Below are positions 34,177 to 42,867 of a stretch of DNA of 64,000 nt, piece by piece (within the stretch, counting starts at the first letter, position 1; every line of letters starts with the position of its first letter). This DNA comes from Cellulomonas terrae (lineage in GTDB: Bacteria; Actinomycetota; Actinomycetes; Actinomycetales; Cellulomonadaceae): positions 59,421 through 123,420 of the forward strand of contig NZ_BJWH01000012.1 of assembly GCF_007990265.1 (NCBI RefSeq). Reading direction: 5' to 3'. The translations under genes were made by a program, and so were the position numbers. The notes below the pieces were generated by a model that ran no database searches, was not told the DNA's origin, and saw nothing but the letters and a program-made list of their open reading frames with translations.

Positions 34177-35601
34177 CTGAGCACCGATGTCGGCTTCCGC
34201 TCCGAGCGCGGCCCGATCCTCGTCGCGATCATGGTCACGACCGGTCTGGTCGCCATCGACGCGACGATCCTGGCCACGGCGGTCCCGACGATCGTCGCTG
34301 ACCTCGGCGGCTTCACCAGCTTCCCGTGGCTGTTCTCGGTGTACCTGCTGACGCAGGCGGTGAGCGTCCCGATCTACTCCAAGCTCGCCGACACCGTCGG
34401 CCGCAAGCCCGTCATCCTGCTCGGCATCGGGCTGTTCCTGCTCGGGTCGATCCTCTGCGGGTTCGCGTGGAGCATGCCGGCGCTCATCGCCTTCCGGGCG
34501 GTGCAGGGTCTGGGTGCGGGGGCCGTGCAGCCGATGGCGATCACCATCGCGGGAGACATCTACACCGTCGCGGAGCGGGCGAAGGCGCAGGGGTACATCG
34601 CGAGCGTGTGGGGCGTCTCGGCCGTCGTCGGTCCGACGCTCGGCGGCGTGTTCGCGGAGTTCCTGACCTGGAACTGGATCTTCTTCGTCAACATCCCGCT
34701 GTGCCTGGCGGCGGCGTGGCTGCTGGTCCGGCACCTGCACGAGACCGTCGAGCACCAGCGGCACCGGATCGACTGGGCCGGCGGCCTCCTGCTGACCACC
34801 GGCATGACCCTGCTGATCCTCGCGCTGCTGGAGGGCGGCAACGCGTGGGCGTGGCTGTCGGTGCCGAGCGTCGGTGCGTTCGTCGTCGGCGCCCTGCTGC
34901 TGGTGGCGTTCGTCCGCGTCGAGCAGCGGGCCGACGAGCCCGTGCTGCCGCTGTGGGTGTTCTCCCGGCGGCTGCTGCTCGCGGCGTCGCTGGTGTCGGT
35001 CGGGGTGGGCGTCATCCTCATCGGTCTGACGTCGTACGTGCCGACGTTCCTCGAGGCGCTGCTCGGCGTCTCACCGCTGGTCTCGGGCCTCACGCTGGCC
35101 ACCCTGACCATCGGCTGGCCCATCTCCGCGTCGCAGTCCGGGCGGCTGTACCTGCGGTTCGGCTTCCGCACGACGGCGATCATCGGCTCCGCCGTCGTGG
35201 TGGCCGGTGCGGTCGGCCTGGTCGTCGCGTCGGCCCACCCGTCCGTGCCGGCCGTGGGGCTCGCCTGCTTCGTCATCGGCGCAGGGCTGGGGCTCGTCGC
35301 GTCGCCGAGCCTGATCGCCGCGCAGTCGAGCGTCGGGTGGAGCGAGCGCGGGGTGGTCACGGGCGCCAACCTGTTCTCGCGGTCGATGGGCAGCGCGGTC
35401 GGGGTCGCGGCGCTCGGGGCGCTGGTCAACGGCCTCATGCACGGGGACACGCCCGCGCAGGACCCGGAGCAGTTCGGTGACGCGGTCACGGTGGCGTTCG
35501 TCGCGGTGGCGGTCGTCGCGGTGGCGACGGTGGCAGCAGCGGCCGCGATGCCGCGAACGACCTCCTCGTCGAGCACACCGGTCCCGGACGTCGCAGACTG
35601 A
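34177..35601 (+). CDS. MFS drug exporter (DHA2 type), probable CTG start
   Basis: A 474-residue major facilitator with about 14 helices. Signatures: [16 protein letters not shown] in helix 1, [12 protein letters not shown] (motif A), and [14 protein letters not shown] (motif C). The strong ribosome site GAGGAGG (34166-34172) is followed four bases later by CTG, and no in-frame ATG, GTG or TTG lies between it and an ATG at the edge of helix 1 (34231). CTG initiation is therefore inferred. Substrates are unknown. It is divergent from the S33 peptidase gene. Confidence 0.83.
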   Translation: MSTDVGFRSERGPILVAIMVTTGLVAIDATILATAVPTIVADLGGFTSFPWLFSVYLLTQAVSVPIYSKLADTVGRKPVILLGIGLFLLGSILCGFAWSMPALIAFRAVQGLGAGAVQPMAITIAGDIYTVAERAKAQGYIASVWGVSAVVGPTLGGVFAEFLTWNWIFFVNIPLCLAAAWLLVRHLHETVEHQRHRIDWAGGLLLTTGMTLLILALLEGGNAWAWLSVPSVGAFVVGALLLVAFVRVEQRADEPVLPLWVFSRRLLLAASLVSVGVGVILIGLTSYVPTFLEALLGVSPLVSGLTLATLTIGWPISASQSGRLYLRFGFRTTAIIGSAVVVAGAVGLVVASAHPSVPAVGLACFVIGAGLGLVASPSLIAAQSSVGWSERGVVTGANLFSRSMGSAVGVAALGALVNGLMHGDTPAQDPEQFGDAVTVAFVAVAVVAVATVAAAAAMPRTTSSSSTPVPDVAD

Positions 35602-35628
35602 GTCGTCACCCCGAGGAAGGACGCCACC

Positions 35629-35814
35629 ATGGGCATCGAGAACCTGGTCAACCAGGCCAAGGCCGCCGTCAGCGGTCGCGAGGAGCAGGCCAAGGACGCC
35701 ATCGACAAGGCGGCCGAGGCGGTCAAGTCGAGGACGAGCGACGGCCACGACGCGAAGATCGACAGCGTCGTCGAGAAGGCGAAGAACTACCTGGACGAGC
35801 AGAAGAAGCAGTAA
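35629..35814 (+). CDS. MT0933-type antitoxin-like small protein
   Basis: A 61-residue, highly charged helical protein ([52 protein letters not shown]) matching the small MT0933/Rv0909 antitoxin-like family. In other actinomycetes some members are paired with a toxin, but here no toxin-like gene is adjacent: the next gene, two bases downstream, is a deazaflavin oxidoreductase. A toxin-antitoxin role is therefore doubtful; a general stress-type small protein is as likely. The ATG follows GAGGAAGGA. Confidence 0.75.
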   Translation: MGIENLVNQAKAAVSGREEQAKDAIDKAAEAVKSRTSDGHDAKIDSVVEKAKNYLDEQKKQ

Positions 35815-35816
35815 CC

Positions 35817-36254
35817 GTGCCGCTGACCGGGGAGTACGAGCCCAGCACGTCCGCGTGGGCCCGCAACCAGGCCGAGACCTTCGAGCGCACGAACGGCCAG
35901 AAGGCCAACACCCTGCAGGGCAAGCCGATCATCGTCCTGACCTCCGTGGGAGCCTCCAGCGGGAAGCTCCGCAAGACCGCCCTGATGCGCGTCGAGCACG
36001 ACGGGCGGTACGCGGTCGTCGCGTCGAAGGGTGGGACGCCCGAGAACCCGGCCTGGTACCGCAACCTCGTCGCGCACCCGCACGTCGAGCTGCAGGACGG
36101 TGCCGTGAAGAAGGACTACCTCGCGCGCGAGGTCTCCGGTGCCGAGCGGGACGAGTGGTGGGCGCGCGCCAACGAGGTCTGGCCCGCCTACGAGGGCTAC
36201 CAGACGAAGACGGACCGCCTGATCCCGGTACTCGTCCTCGAACCCGTGGACTAG
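35817..36254 (+). CDS. Deazaflavin (F420)-dependent nitroreductase-family protein
   Basis: A 145-residue split-barrel protein like the mycobacterial Ddn group: [33 protein letters not shown], then [15 protein letters not shown]. These enzymes use reduced F420 to reduce quinones or nitro compounds. It starts two bases after the small antitoxin-like gene, so both are co-transcribed. Its stop codon shares CTAG with the stop of the convergent permease. Confidence 0.86.
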   Translation: MPLTGEYEPSTSAWARNQAETFERTNGQKANTLQGKPIIVLTSVGASSGKLRKTALMRVEHDGRYAVVASKGGTPENPAWYRNLVAHPHVELQDGAVKKDYLAREVSGAERDEWWARANEVWPAYEGYQTKTDRLIPVLVLEPVD

Positions 36255-37753
36255 AGCTTCGCGCCCGTCCGTGCGTCGTGGCCGGGGTTCGCCGCCACCG
36301 AGTGCCGGTACGAGTAGACGAAGTAGATGACGACGCCGGCGGCCAGCCAGGCCAGGAAGCGCAGCCACGTGAGTGTCGTGAGGTTGGCCATCAGCCACAG
36401 GCACGCGACGCCCGCGGCGATCGGCAGCGCGGGCGACCAGGGAACCTTGAACCCGCGCTTCAGGTCCGGCCGCGTGCGGCGCAGGATCGGGATGCCGAAG
36501 CTGACCAGCACGAACGCCGACAGCGTCCCGATGTTGATCATCTCCTCGAGCAGCTCCACCTCGGACAGCCCGGCGATGAGGGCGACGACGATGCCGACGC
36601 CGATCTGCAGCCGGACCGGGGTCCCGTACTTGTGGGAGGTCCGCGACGCGCCCCGGGGCAGCAGGCCGTCGCGGCTCATGGCGAACACGATGCGCGTCAG
36701 GCCGAGCAGCAGCACCATGAGCACCGACGTGAGGCCGACGAGGATCCCGACGGAGATCACCCGCCCCGCCCAGTCCGCGCCGACGAGCACGAACGCCGTG
36801 GTCAGCGACGGGGTGTCCGCCTCGGCGAGCTCGGTGTAGGACACCATCCCGGTGACCACGATCGTCACCAGGATGTAGAGCACCGTCACGATCGCCAGGC
36901 CGCCGAGGATGCCGCGCGGCACCGTGCGCTGCGGGTTCTTGGTCTCCTCGGCGGTCGTCGCGACGACGTCGAAACCGATGAACGCGAAGAACACCAGAGC
37001 GGCGCCCGACAGCACCCCGATGACGCCGTACGCCGTCGGTTCGAGCCCGAACAGGAACGCGAAGACCGGCTGCTCCAGCGACGTGCGCTCCGGTGCCGGC
37101 TGCGACGGAGGGACGAACGGAGAGAAGTTCGCGGTATTGATGTAGAAGAAGCCGACCACGATCACGAACAGCGTGATGGCGACCTTGATGATGGTGAACA
37201 CGCTGTTCACGCGCGTGCTCAGCTTGGTGCCCAGGGCCAGCAGCGTGGTGAAGATCGCGACGATGACGACCGGTCCCCACTCGACGTCCACGCCCCCGAG
37301 GGTGAGCGTCGTCGGGACGTCGATACCGAAGAGGCCGAACGCGTCGGACAGGTACACGCCCCAGAACTTCGCGATCACCGCCGACCCCAGCAGCATCTCC
37401 AGGATGAGGTCCCACCCGATGATCCAGGCGACGAACTCCCCCATCGACGCGTACGAGAACGTGTACGCGGACCCGGCGACGGGCAGCGTCGACGCGAACT
37501 CCGCGTAGCACATGATGGCCAGACCGCACACGACGGACGCGATGAGGAACGAGACGATGACCGCCGGGCCGGCGTAGTTCGCCGCCGCGGTGGCGCCCAC
37601 CGAGAAGATGCCCGCACCGACGGCCACCGCGACACCCAGGACGATGAGGTCCCAGGTGGTCAGGGTCCGGCGCAGGGCGCGTTCGGGGTCCAACGTCTCC
37701 TCGAGCGAGTCCTCGACGGACTTGCGCCGGAAGATGCTCGTGTTCACGGACAT
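36251..37753 (-). CDS. APC-family amino acid permease (cationic amino acid transporter type)
   Basis: A 500-residue permease with about 12-13 membrane helices. Family motifs are [15 protein letters not shown] in helix 1, [30 protein letters not shown] and [22 protein letters not shown]. These are typical of the CAT/YhdG branch that imports basic or other amino acids by proton symport. The ATG at 37753 precedes [12 protein letters not shown]. It follows an aquaporin gene by 56 bases on the same strand. Confidence 0.88.
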   Translation of the reverse strand: MSVNTSIFRRKSVEDSLEETLDPERALRRTLTTWDLIVLGVAVAVGAGIFSVGATAAANYAGPAVIVSFLIASVVCGLAIMCYAEFASTLPVAGSAYTFSYASMGEFVAWIIGWDLILEMLLGSAVIAKFWGVYLSDAFGLFGIDVPTTLTLGGVDVEWGPVVIVAIFTTLLALGTKLSTRVNSVFTIIKVAITLFVIVVGFFYINTANFSPFVPPSQPAPERTSLEQPVFAFLFGLEPTAYGVIGVLSGAALVFFAFIGFDVVATTAEETKNPQRTVPRGILGGLAIVTVLYILVTIVVTGMVSYTELAEADTPSLTTAFVLVGADWAGRVISVGILVGLTSVLMVLLLGLTRIVFAMSRDGLLPRGASRTSHKYGTPVRLQIGVGIVVALIAGLSEVELLEEMINIGTLSAFVLVSFGIPILRRTRPDLKRGFKVPWSPALPIAAGVACLWLMANLTTLTWLRFLAWLAAGVVIYFVYSYRHSVAANPGHDARTGAKL

Positions 37754-37809
37754 GTCCCACCCCCGGCAACGAGCATGCCGGTCAGGGCCCGATGTGTCCT
37801 GCCGAGCGG

Positions 37810-38547
37810 TCAGCCGAGCAGGAGGTACCAGCCGCCGACGCCGATGATCCCGCCCAGCACGGGCGCCGCCACGGGCACCCACGCGTAGTCCCACTGCGAC
37901 GACCCCTTGTGCCGCAGCGGCAGCACCGCGTGCACCAGCCGAGGGCCCAGGTCACGCGCCGGGTTGAGCGCCGGACCGGTCGGACCGCCCAGGCCGGCGA
38001 CGAGTCCCCAGACCAGGAACCCGAGCGCGAGGTGCGCGACGGCGGGCTCGGTCTGCGTCAGCGGCGAGTTGATGATGGCGAGCGCGCACGAGAAGAGCAC
38101 CACCGAACCGAGCAGCTCGATGAGGAAGCCGTTGAGGCGCGAACGCGCGGAGTTGATCGTCGCGAACGTCGCCAGGATGTCCTCGGGGTCCGTCGTCTGG
38201 TCGTAGTACGGCTTGTGGGTGACGACGATGGCGACCTGGCCCGCGATCGCGCCGAGCACCTGCGCGACGATGTACGGCGCCACCTCCGACCACGGGAACA
38301 GCCCCCACGTCGCCAGCCCCAGCGTGAACGCCGGGTTGATGAGGTTGCCGCTGATCCCGCCGAACATGAGCGCGGGGATCATCACGCCGAACCCGTAGCC
38401 CATCGCGATCAGCGACCACCCGCCGCGGTACCCCTTGGACCCCTTGAGGTGCACGTTCGCGACGGTGCCGTTGCCGAGGATGATGAGGATCGCGGTGCCG
38501 ATGAACTCGCAGGCCAGCCGGACGGCCAGGCTGTACGACGGATCCAT
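37810..38547 (-). CDS. MIP channel (aquaporin / glycerol facilitator)
   Basis: A 245-residue six-helix channel with both half-helix motifs: NPA in LINPAFTLG and NPARD in ALNPARDLGPR. The Asp after the second NPAR is typical of glycerol facilitators; the first motif is unusual in having LIN in place of HLN. A GlpF-like length and an insert (HKPYYDQTTDPEDIL) support uptake of glycerol or another small solute. No glpK or glpD is adjacent. It is between the DUF2809 and permease genes on the same strand. Confidence 0.85.
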   Translation of the reverse strand: MDPSYSLAVRLACEFIGTAILIILGNGTVANVHLKGSKGYRGGWSLIAMGYGFGVMIPALMFGGISGNLINPAFTLGLATWGLFPWSEVAPYIVAQVLGAIAGQVAIVVTHKPYYDQTTDPEDILATFATINSARSRLNGFLIELLGSVVLFSCALAIINSPLTQTEPAVAHLALGFLVWGLVAGLGGPTGPALNPARDLGPRLVHAVLPLRHKGSSQWDYAWVPVAAPVLGGIIGVGGWYLLLG

Positions 38548-38574
38548 CTGTCCCCCGGTGCGTCGGTCCGGCTG

Positions 38575-38985
38575 TCAGCGTCGCACGACCCAGGCCAGTC
38601 CCGCACCCACCGCGTACGCGAGCAGGTCCACGGCGACGAACGTCGTGCCCAGCGCGTACCGGGCCACGGGGACCGCGTCGACGACCGCCGCGGGGATCCC
38701 GGTCAGCTGCGCGAGCTCGACGGCGGCGCAGATCGCGAACGCGACGCCGGCGACCGTCACGGACCGTGCCCGAGGTACGACGACGACCAGCACCGCGACG
38801 ACCAAGGCGGCGTAGAGGGCGTCGCCGACGGGATCGGCGACGGGGTGGTCCACCCGCGACACGACGAGCCCCACCGCGACGAGCGCGAGGGCGACTCCCC
38901 CGGCGACCAGCCGACTCCCTCGTCGACCGCCCGGCCTGCGACCGTGACGCCGCTCGGCGTGCGGACGTCGCGACGACGTCGTCAC
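38575..38985 (-). CDS. DUF2809-domain membrane protein
   Basis: A 136-residue membrane protein. The core matches DUF2809: DPVGDALYAALVVAVL, FAICAAVELAQLTGIP and a terminal TTFVAVDLLAYAVGAGLAWVV. About four helices are predicted; function is unknown. The start is uncertain: an ATG at 39093 would add a low-complexity basic leader running through a strong inverted repeat at 39024-39070. The GTG at 38985 leaves that repeat outside the gene and is preferred. Confidence 0.62.
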   Translation of the reverse strand: MTTSSRRPHAERRHGRRPGGRRGSRLVAGGVALALVAVGLVVSRVDHPVADPVGDALYAALVVAVLVVVVPRARSVTVAGVAFAICAAVELAQLTGIPAAVVDAVPVARYALGTTFVAVDLLAYAVGAGLAWVVRR

Positions 38986-39023
38986 GCGGCCGTCGGCGTC
39001 GTCACCCGAGAGCGCCGGACCGT

Positions 39024-39070
39024 TCGCGTGACGACTTCGTTCCGCCTGGCGCGACGAAGTCCTCACGCGA
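39024..39070. repeat. 17-bp inverted repeat between merR and the DUF2809 gene
   Basis: TCGCGTGACGACTTCGT (39024-39040) and its complement (39054-39070) differ at one position and flank a 13-base spacer. A third related copy, CGACGACGTCGTCACGCG, lies at about 38971. It could be a terminator or attenuator downstream of merR, or a short dispersed element. Confidence 0.65.
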
Positions 39071-39127
39071 GCGTCGTCGTCGTTCGGGGGCACCCGACGA
39101 ACCTACGGGCGCTCTGCGGACGTCGTG

Positions 39128-39523
39128 TCAGGTGAGTGTGCAGGTGCTGCGCTCGTACAGGCCGATCTTGTACTCGATGGCCTCCAGGTGCGTGGCGACC
39201 TCGGAGAGCTGCTGCCGGACGCGGTCGCGGTGGGCGACGAGGAGCTGGAGCCGCTCGGCCTCGTTGCCGTCTCCCGCCCGGACCAGGTCGGCGTACTGGC
39301 GGACCTCCCGGATCGGCATGCCCGTGGAACGCAGCCGCGTGATCATCCGGATCCAGCCGACGTCGTCCTCGGAGTAGCGGCGGTGGCCCGACGACGCCCG
39401 GTCGACCGCGTCGAGCAGCAGCCCGTCACGCTCGTAGTAGCGCAGGGTGTGCGTGGTCAGGCCGGTGGCCTCGGCCGCCTCGGCGATGCTGAGGCTGACG
39501 TCCGTGGACTCGGCGACGCTCAT
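39128..39523 (-). CDS. MerR-family transcriptional regulator
   Basis: A 131-residue MerR-type regulator. The winged helix is at residues about 10-45 (IAEAAEATGLTTHTLRYYERDGLL), followed by SGHRRYSEDDVGWIRMITRLRSTGMPI and a dimerisation coiled coil. The end is short (TCTLT), with a single Cys, so a metal sensor is unlikely. The ATG at 39523 lies seven bases after the -10 of a MerR-type promoter, suggesting a leaderless, self-regulated transcript. The gene starts a likely unit with the DUF2809, aquaporin and permease genes. Confidence 0.85.
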   Translation of the reverse strand: MSVAESTDVSLSIAEAAEATGLTTHTLRYYERDGLLLDAVDRASSGHRRYSEDDVGWIRMITRLRSTGMPIREVRQYADLVRAGDGNEAERLQLLVAHRDRVRQQLSEVATHLEAIEYKIGLYERSTCTLT

Positions 39524-39530
39524 GGCGTCG

Positions 39531-39561
39531 ATGATGCGCCTTCGAGTGCGCTCGAAGTCAA
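39531..39561 (-). promoter_or_regulatory. MerR-type promoter with 19-bp spacer and perfect dyad
   Basis: On the minus strand TTGACT (39561-39556) and CATCAT (39536-39531) are separated by 19 bases, the long spacer typical of MerR-activated promoters. The dyad CTTCGAG-N4-CTCGAAG (39540-39557) overlaps the spacer. The -10 ends seven bases before the merR ATG. Confidence 0.75.
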
Positions 39562-39666
39562 GCAAGTCTCCGCTGGACGATCGGGCATGAACGCGCGACG
39601 TCTCGTCATGGACAGTCCACGAGCGGCCCGGGACCGTGGAGACATGACCTCGTGGACCCTGACCTC

Positions 39667-40131
39667 ATGAGCACACCCCTCGTCGTGCTCACCGTCGCGA
39701 CCGCGATCGCGTCCGCCACCGTCGGCGGGGTGCTCTTCGCCTTCTCGACGTTCGTGATGCCCGCCCTGCGCCGGCTCCCGGCCGCGCACGGCATCGCCGC
39801 GATGCAGTCGATCAACGTCACCGCGCAGCGGCCGCCGCTGATGCTCCTGATGTTCGGCACCACGCTCGCGTGCGTCGCGCTGGTCGTCGTGGGCGTCGTC
39901 GACCGGTCGCCGTGGCTCCTGGCCGGTGCAGCCGTCTACCTGGTCGGTGCGATCGGCGTCACCGCCGCCTACAACGTCCCGCGCAACATCGAGCTCGCGG
40001 CGCTCGACCCCGCGGGCCCGGACGCCGCCGCACGGTGGCCGGGGTGGGTGCGCGAGTGGAACGCCGGCAACCACGTGCGCACGGTCGCCGGCATCGCGGC
40101 CGCGGCGCTCCTCCTGCGAGCCGTGGTGTAG
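39667..40131 (+). CDS. DUF1772-domain membrane protein
   Basis: A 154-residue, four-helix membrane protein of the DUF1772 (anthrone-oxygenase-like) family: AIASATVGGVLFAFSTFVMPALRRLP, GIAAMQSINVTAQRP and the C-terminal NAGNHVRTVAGIAAA. Some members oxidise polycyclic substrates; most are uncharacterised. It is divergent from merR with 143 bases between starts and might be a target of that regulator (inference). A GTG five codons upstream is an alternative start. Confidence 0.78.
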   Translation: MSTPLVVLTVATAIASATVGGVLFAFSTFVMPALRRLPAAHGIAAMQSINVTAQRPPLMLLMFGTTLACVALVVVGVVDRSPWLLAGAAVYLVGAIGVTAAYNVPRNIELAALDPAGPDAAARWPGWVREWNAGNHVRTVAGIAAAALLLRAVV

Positions 40132-40199
40132 CGCGGACCACGCTGTACGGTGTCGCGGGCCGGTCTCCCGTACCGGGCGACGCCGACCGGAGGGCTGCC

Positions 40200-40628
40200 G
40201 TGAGCATCGAGACCGGACAGCTCAGACCGGCCGTGCAGGTGGACGGCTCGGTCACCGACGAGTGGCACGTCGTCCTGCCCGACGACGTCGACGTGCTGGT
40301 CCGGGGCTCGGGCGCGGGTCCCGACGAGGCGGCGCTGCGCCTGGCGAACCGTGTGATCGGCTCGCTCGGTGCGGTCGAGGCGCGCGCGGTGCGTCTGCTC
40401 GGCACCCTGCTGCGCGGTGAGGGAACCTGGACGCTCAGCGGCATCGACGTCGCCGGGGTCGCTCGCCAGCAGACGTGCGACGTCGTCCTCGACTTCACGT
40501 TCGAGGCCGACGACGCGCCCTACGAGGACTTCTACGCCGCGTACTCCGTGTGCTTCTCGGTCGACGACCGTCGGCCCGGTCCGCTCGCCGACCCTCATCC
40601 GTTCAAGGTCGTCGTCGAGTACCGGTGA
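40200..40628 (+). CDS. Hypothetical protein
   Basis: A 142-residue soluble protein, not recognised. The first half is beta-rich (VTDEWHVVLPDDVDVLVRG), the middle helical (ALRLANRVIGSLGAVEARAVRLLGTLLRGEG) and the end again beta-rich (CDVVLDFTFEADDAPYEDFYAAYSVCFSVDD). It may be a small domain seen in actinobacterial DUF proteins. The GTG follows GGAGGG. It lies 68 bases after the DUF1772 gene. Confidence 0.5.
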   Translation: MSIETGQLRPAVQVDGSVTDEWHVVLPDDVDVLVRGSGAGPDEAALRLANRVIGSLGAVEARAVRLLGTLLRGEGTWTLSGIDVAGVARQQTCDVVLDFTFEADDAPYEDFYAAYSVCFSVDDRRPGPLADPHPFKVVVEYR

Positions 40629-40734
40629 ACCGCGGTGCCCTGCCCGCCGGCGGGTCGACCCCGACGAGCCGCCCACAGGCCCGTCCGTCCACACCTCACC
40701 ACCGCAGACGTACGGCGGTGCCCGATGGTCAAGC

Positions 40735-41445
40735 ATGCGAGACGACGACCACCGCGCCCCGGGCCGGCGCCGAGCCGGACCATGGCTCCTGGCGCTCGTC
40801 GTCTGCGTCGCCGTCGGCGCCGGGGCACCGGCGTGGTCGCAGTCGCGCGACGCCGCCCGGTACGCCGTGACGGCCGACGACCTCGCCGCGGGGCGTGCGG
40901 CGCTCGGCTCGTTGCCGGTCCGCGGCAGGGCGCCGAGCACGGGGTACGCGCGGGAGCGGTTCGGGCAGGCGTGGGCCGACGTCGATCGCAACGGGTGCGA
41001 CACCCGCAACGACATCCTGCGCCGGGACCTGGTCGCGACCGTCGTGGAGGACTGCGTGGTGCTCAGCGGCACTCTCGACGACCCCTACACGGGGGTCCCG
41101 ATCCCGTTCGCGCGCGGACCCGGATCGGCCGAGGTGCAGGTCGACCACGTCGTCGCACTGTCCGACGCCTGGCAGAAGGGTGCCCAGGCGTGGACCGTGA
41201 ACCAGCGCGAGGCGTTCGCCAACGACCCCGCCAACCTTCTCGCCGTCGACGGTCCCGCCAACCAGGAGAAGGGCGCCGGCGACGCCGCCACGTGGCTGCC
41301 GCCGCAGCGCGGGTACCGGTGCGTCTACGCCCTGCGGCAGGTCCGCGTGAAAGCGGCGTACGGCCTGTGGGTCACGGCGGCGGAACGTGATGCGCTGAAC
41401 CGGGAGCTGAACGGGTGCGTCGTCGCTACGGTGAGCCCACCATGA
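40735..41445 (+). CDS. Secreted HNH (DUF1524/GmrSD-like) nuclease, copy 1
   Basis: A 236-residue exported nuclease. After a basic start a hydrophobic segment (GPWLLALVVCVAVGAGAPAWS) directs secretion or anchoring. The catalytic part has DRNGCDTRNDILRRDLV, VDHVVALSDAWQKGAQ and NLLAVDGPANQEKG, which fit the His-Me finger site of DUF1524 proteins. Members degrade DNA outside the cell or for nutrient use. It overlaps the next gene's ATG (ATGA). A clear paralogue on the opposite strand lies at 45642-46409. Confidence 0.85.
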   Translation: MRDDDHRAPGRRRAGPWLLALVVCVAVGAGAPAWSQSRDAARYAVTADDLAAGRAALGSLPVRGRAPSTGYARERFGQAWADVDRNGCDTRNDILRRDLVATVVEDCVVLSGTLDDPYTGVPIPFARGPGSAEVQVDHVVALSDAWQKGAQAWTVNQREAFANDPANLLAVDGPANQEKGAGDAATWLPPQRGYRCVYALRQVRVKAAYGLWVTAAERDALNRELNGCVVATVSPP

Positions 41446-42674
41446 CGCTGCGCTTCCCTCCCCTGCTGCTGGGCCCGACCACCAAGGGCTTCTGGTGTCC
41501 CACCCCGGTGACGCGGTCGGACTTCGTCGCCGCTGGTCACACGCTCACCGACGGGTCGCTGACCTGGCCCGTGCTGACCCTCGACGCCGACGCCGTCGTG
41601 CACAACATCGCGCAGCTCGCGGCGTTCACCGCCGAGCGCGGGCTGGCGTTCGCGCCGCACGGCAAGACGACGATGTCGCCGGAGCTGTTCGCCGCGCAGC
41701 TCGACGCCGGGGCGTGGGGCATCACCGTGGCGACCGGCAACCAGCTGCTCACGGCGCACTCGTTCGGCGTGCGCCGGCTGCTCGTCGCCAACGAGGTCCT
41801 CGACCCCGCCGTGCTGCGCTGGATCGCGCAGACCCTGGCGGCCGAACCGTCGACGGACATCCTGTTCCACGTCGACTCCGTGGCCGCGGTCGACGTCGCG
41901 GCGTCCGCCGCTGACGGTGGTCGGGTGCGGGTGCTTCTCGAGGTCGGGTTCGCGGCCGGCCGCTCCGGCGTCCGCACCGGCGACCAGGCCCTCGCGGTGG
42001 CGCAGCACGCCGTACAGACCCCGGGCGTCGACCTGGTCGGGGTCAGTGCGTACGAGGGCGCCCTCGCCGACGTGGACGCCGCCCGGAAGTACCTGGCCGA
42101 GGTCCGCGCCGTCGCGGAGATGCTGGTCGACGCGGGACTGCTGCGGGACCACGTGATCCTCTCCGCCGGCGGGTCCGCGTACTTCGACGTGGTCGCCGAC
42201 GTGCTGGGCGGACCCGACGTCGCAGGCGTGCCGAGCACGACGATCCTGCGGTCGGGGGCGTACCTCACGCACGACCACGGCACCTATGCGGCCTCGACGC
42301 CGTTCACCCGGATCGCCGGCCACCTCTACCCGGCGCTGCGGGTCTGGGCGCAGGTGGTCTCGACCCCGGAGGTCGGGCTCGCGATCGTCGGCGCCGGCAA
42401 GCGGGACGTGCCGTACGACTCCGGCCTGCCGGTGGTGCTGCGTCGGCACCGCGCCGCCCAGGCGCCGGTGGCCGTCGTGGGCTGGGACGTCACCCGCACC
42501 AACGACCAGCACGCGTACCTCGAGGCGAGCGACCCCCTGGGCACGGCGCTTGCCGTCGGCGACCTGCTGGAGCTCGGGATCTCCCACCCGTGCACGGCGT
42601 TCGACAAGTGGCGCGCGATCCCCGTGATCGACGCGGGTCAGCGGGTCGTGGACGTCGTCACCACATGGTTCTGA
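41442..42674 (+). CDS. Fold-type III PLP enzyme (D-threonine aldolase / D-serine dehydratase-like)
   Basis: A 410-residue enzyme of the amino-acid deaminase/D-threonine aldolase group. The PLP-binding lysine is K75 in APHGKTTMSP. The C-terminal zinc pair typical of D-serine dehydratases is present as HPC (H382, C384) in SHPCTAFDKWR. It should act on D-amino acids such as D-serine or D-threonine using PLP and a divalent metal. It is coupled to the upstream nuclease gene by an ATGA overlap, though the functions seem unrelated. Aldolase and dehydratase activity cannot be told apart here. Confidence 0.82.
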   Translation: MTLRFPPLLLGPTTKGFWCPTPVTRSDFVAAGHTLTDGSLTWPVLTLDADAVVHNIAQLAAFTAERGLAFAPHGKTTMSPELFAAQLDAGAWGITVATGNQLLTAHSFGVRRLLVANEVLDPAVLRWIAQTLAAEPSTDILFHVDSVAAVDVAASAADGGRVRVLLEVGFAAGRSGVRTGDQALAVAQHAVQTPGVDLVGVSAYEGALADVDAARKYLAEVRAVAEMLVDAGLLRDHVILSAGGSAYFDVVADVLGGPDVAGVPSTTILRSGAYLTHDHGTYAASTPFTRIAGHLYPALRVWAQVVSTPEVGLAIVGAGKRDVPYDSGLPVVLRRHRAAQAPVAVVGWDVTRTNDQHAYLEASDPLGTALAVGDLLELGISHPCTAFDKWRAIPVIDAGQRVVDVVTTWF

Positions 42675-42846
42675 CGGGTGTGACCCGGACCGGCGGTCGA
42701 CCGGCCCTGGCGACCTGACGTCGAGTGCGTCGTCGCTGACCGCCTCGACCGGACCGCCATGCTCGGCCGATGAGCCGGTATGGCATCTGAACGTCAGGGC
42801 GGCCCTCGGCGTAAGAAACCTTCGTCGAGGCCTCTCTCATCCTGAA

Positions 42847-42862
42847 GTACCGCATGCGGTAC
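42847..42862. promoter_or_regulatory. 16-bp perfect palindrome upstream of the DUF4240 gene
   Basis: GTACCGCATGCGGTAC is a perfect uninterrupted palindrome, five bases before the first possible GTG of the next gene. The surrounding 193-base gap has no other feature. It is a good candidate for a regulator binding site. Confidence 0.5.
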
Positions 42863-42867
42863 GGAAA

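Noticed and set aside
35629..35814. A toxin-antitoxin pair
   Set aside because: The small protein fits an antitoxin-like family but the adjacent genes encode an exporter and a deazaflavin oxidoreductase, not a toxin.
38575..39093. The longer DUF2809 frame starting at 39093
   Set aside because: Its added leader is basic low-complexity sequence running through a 17-bp inverted repeat, and DUF2809 similarity begins much later.
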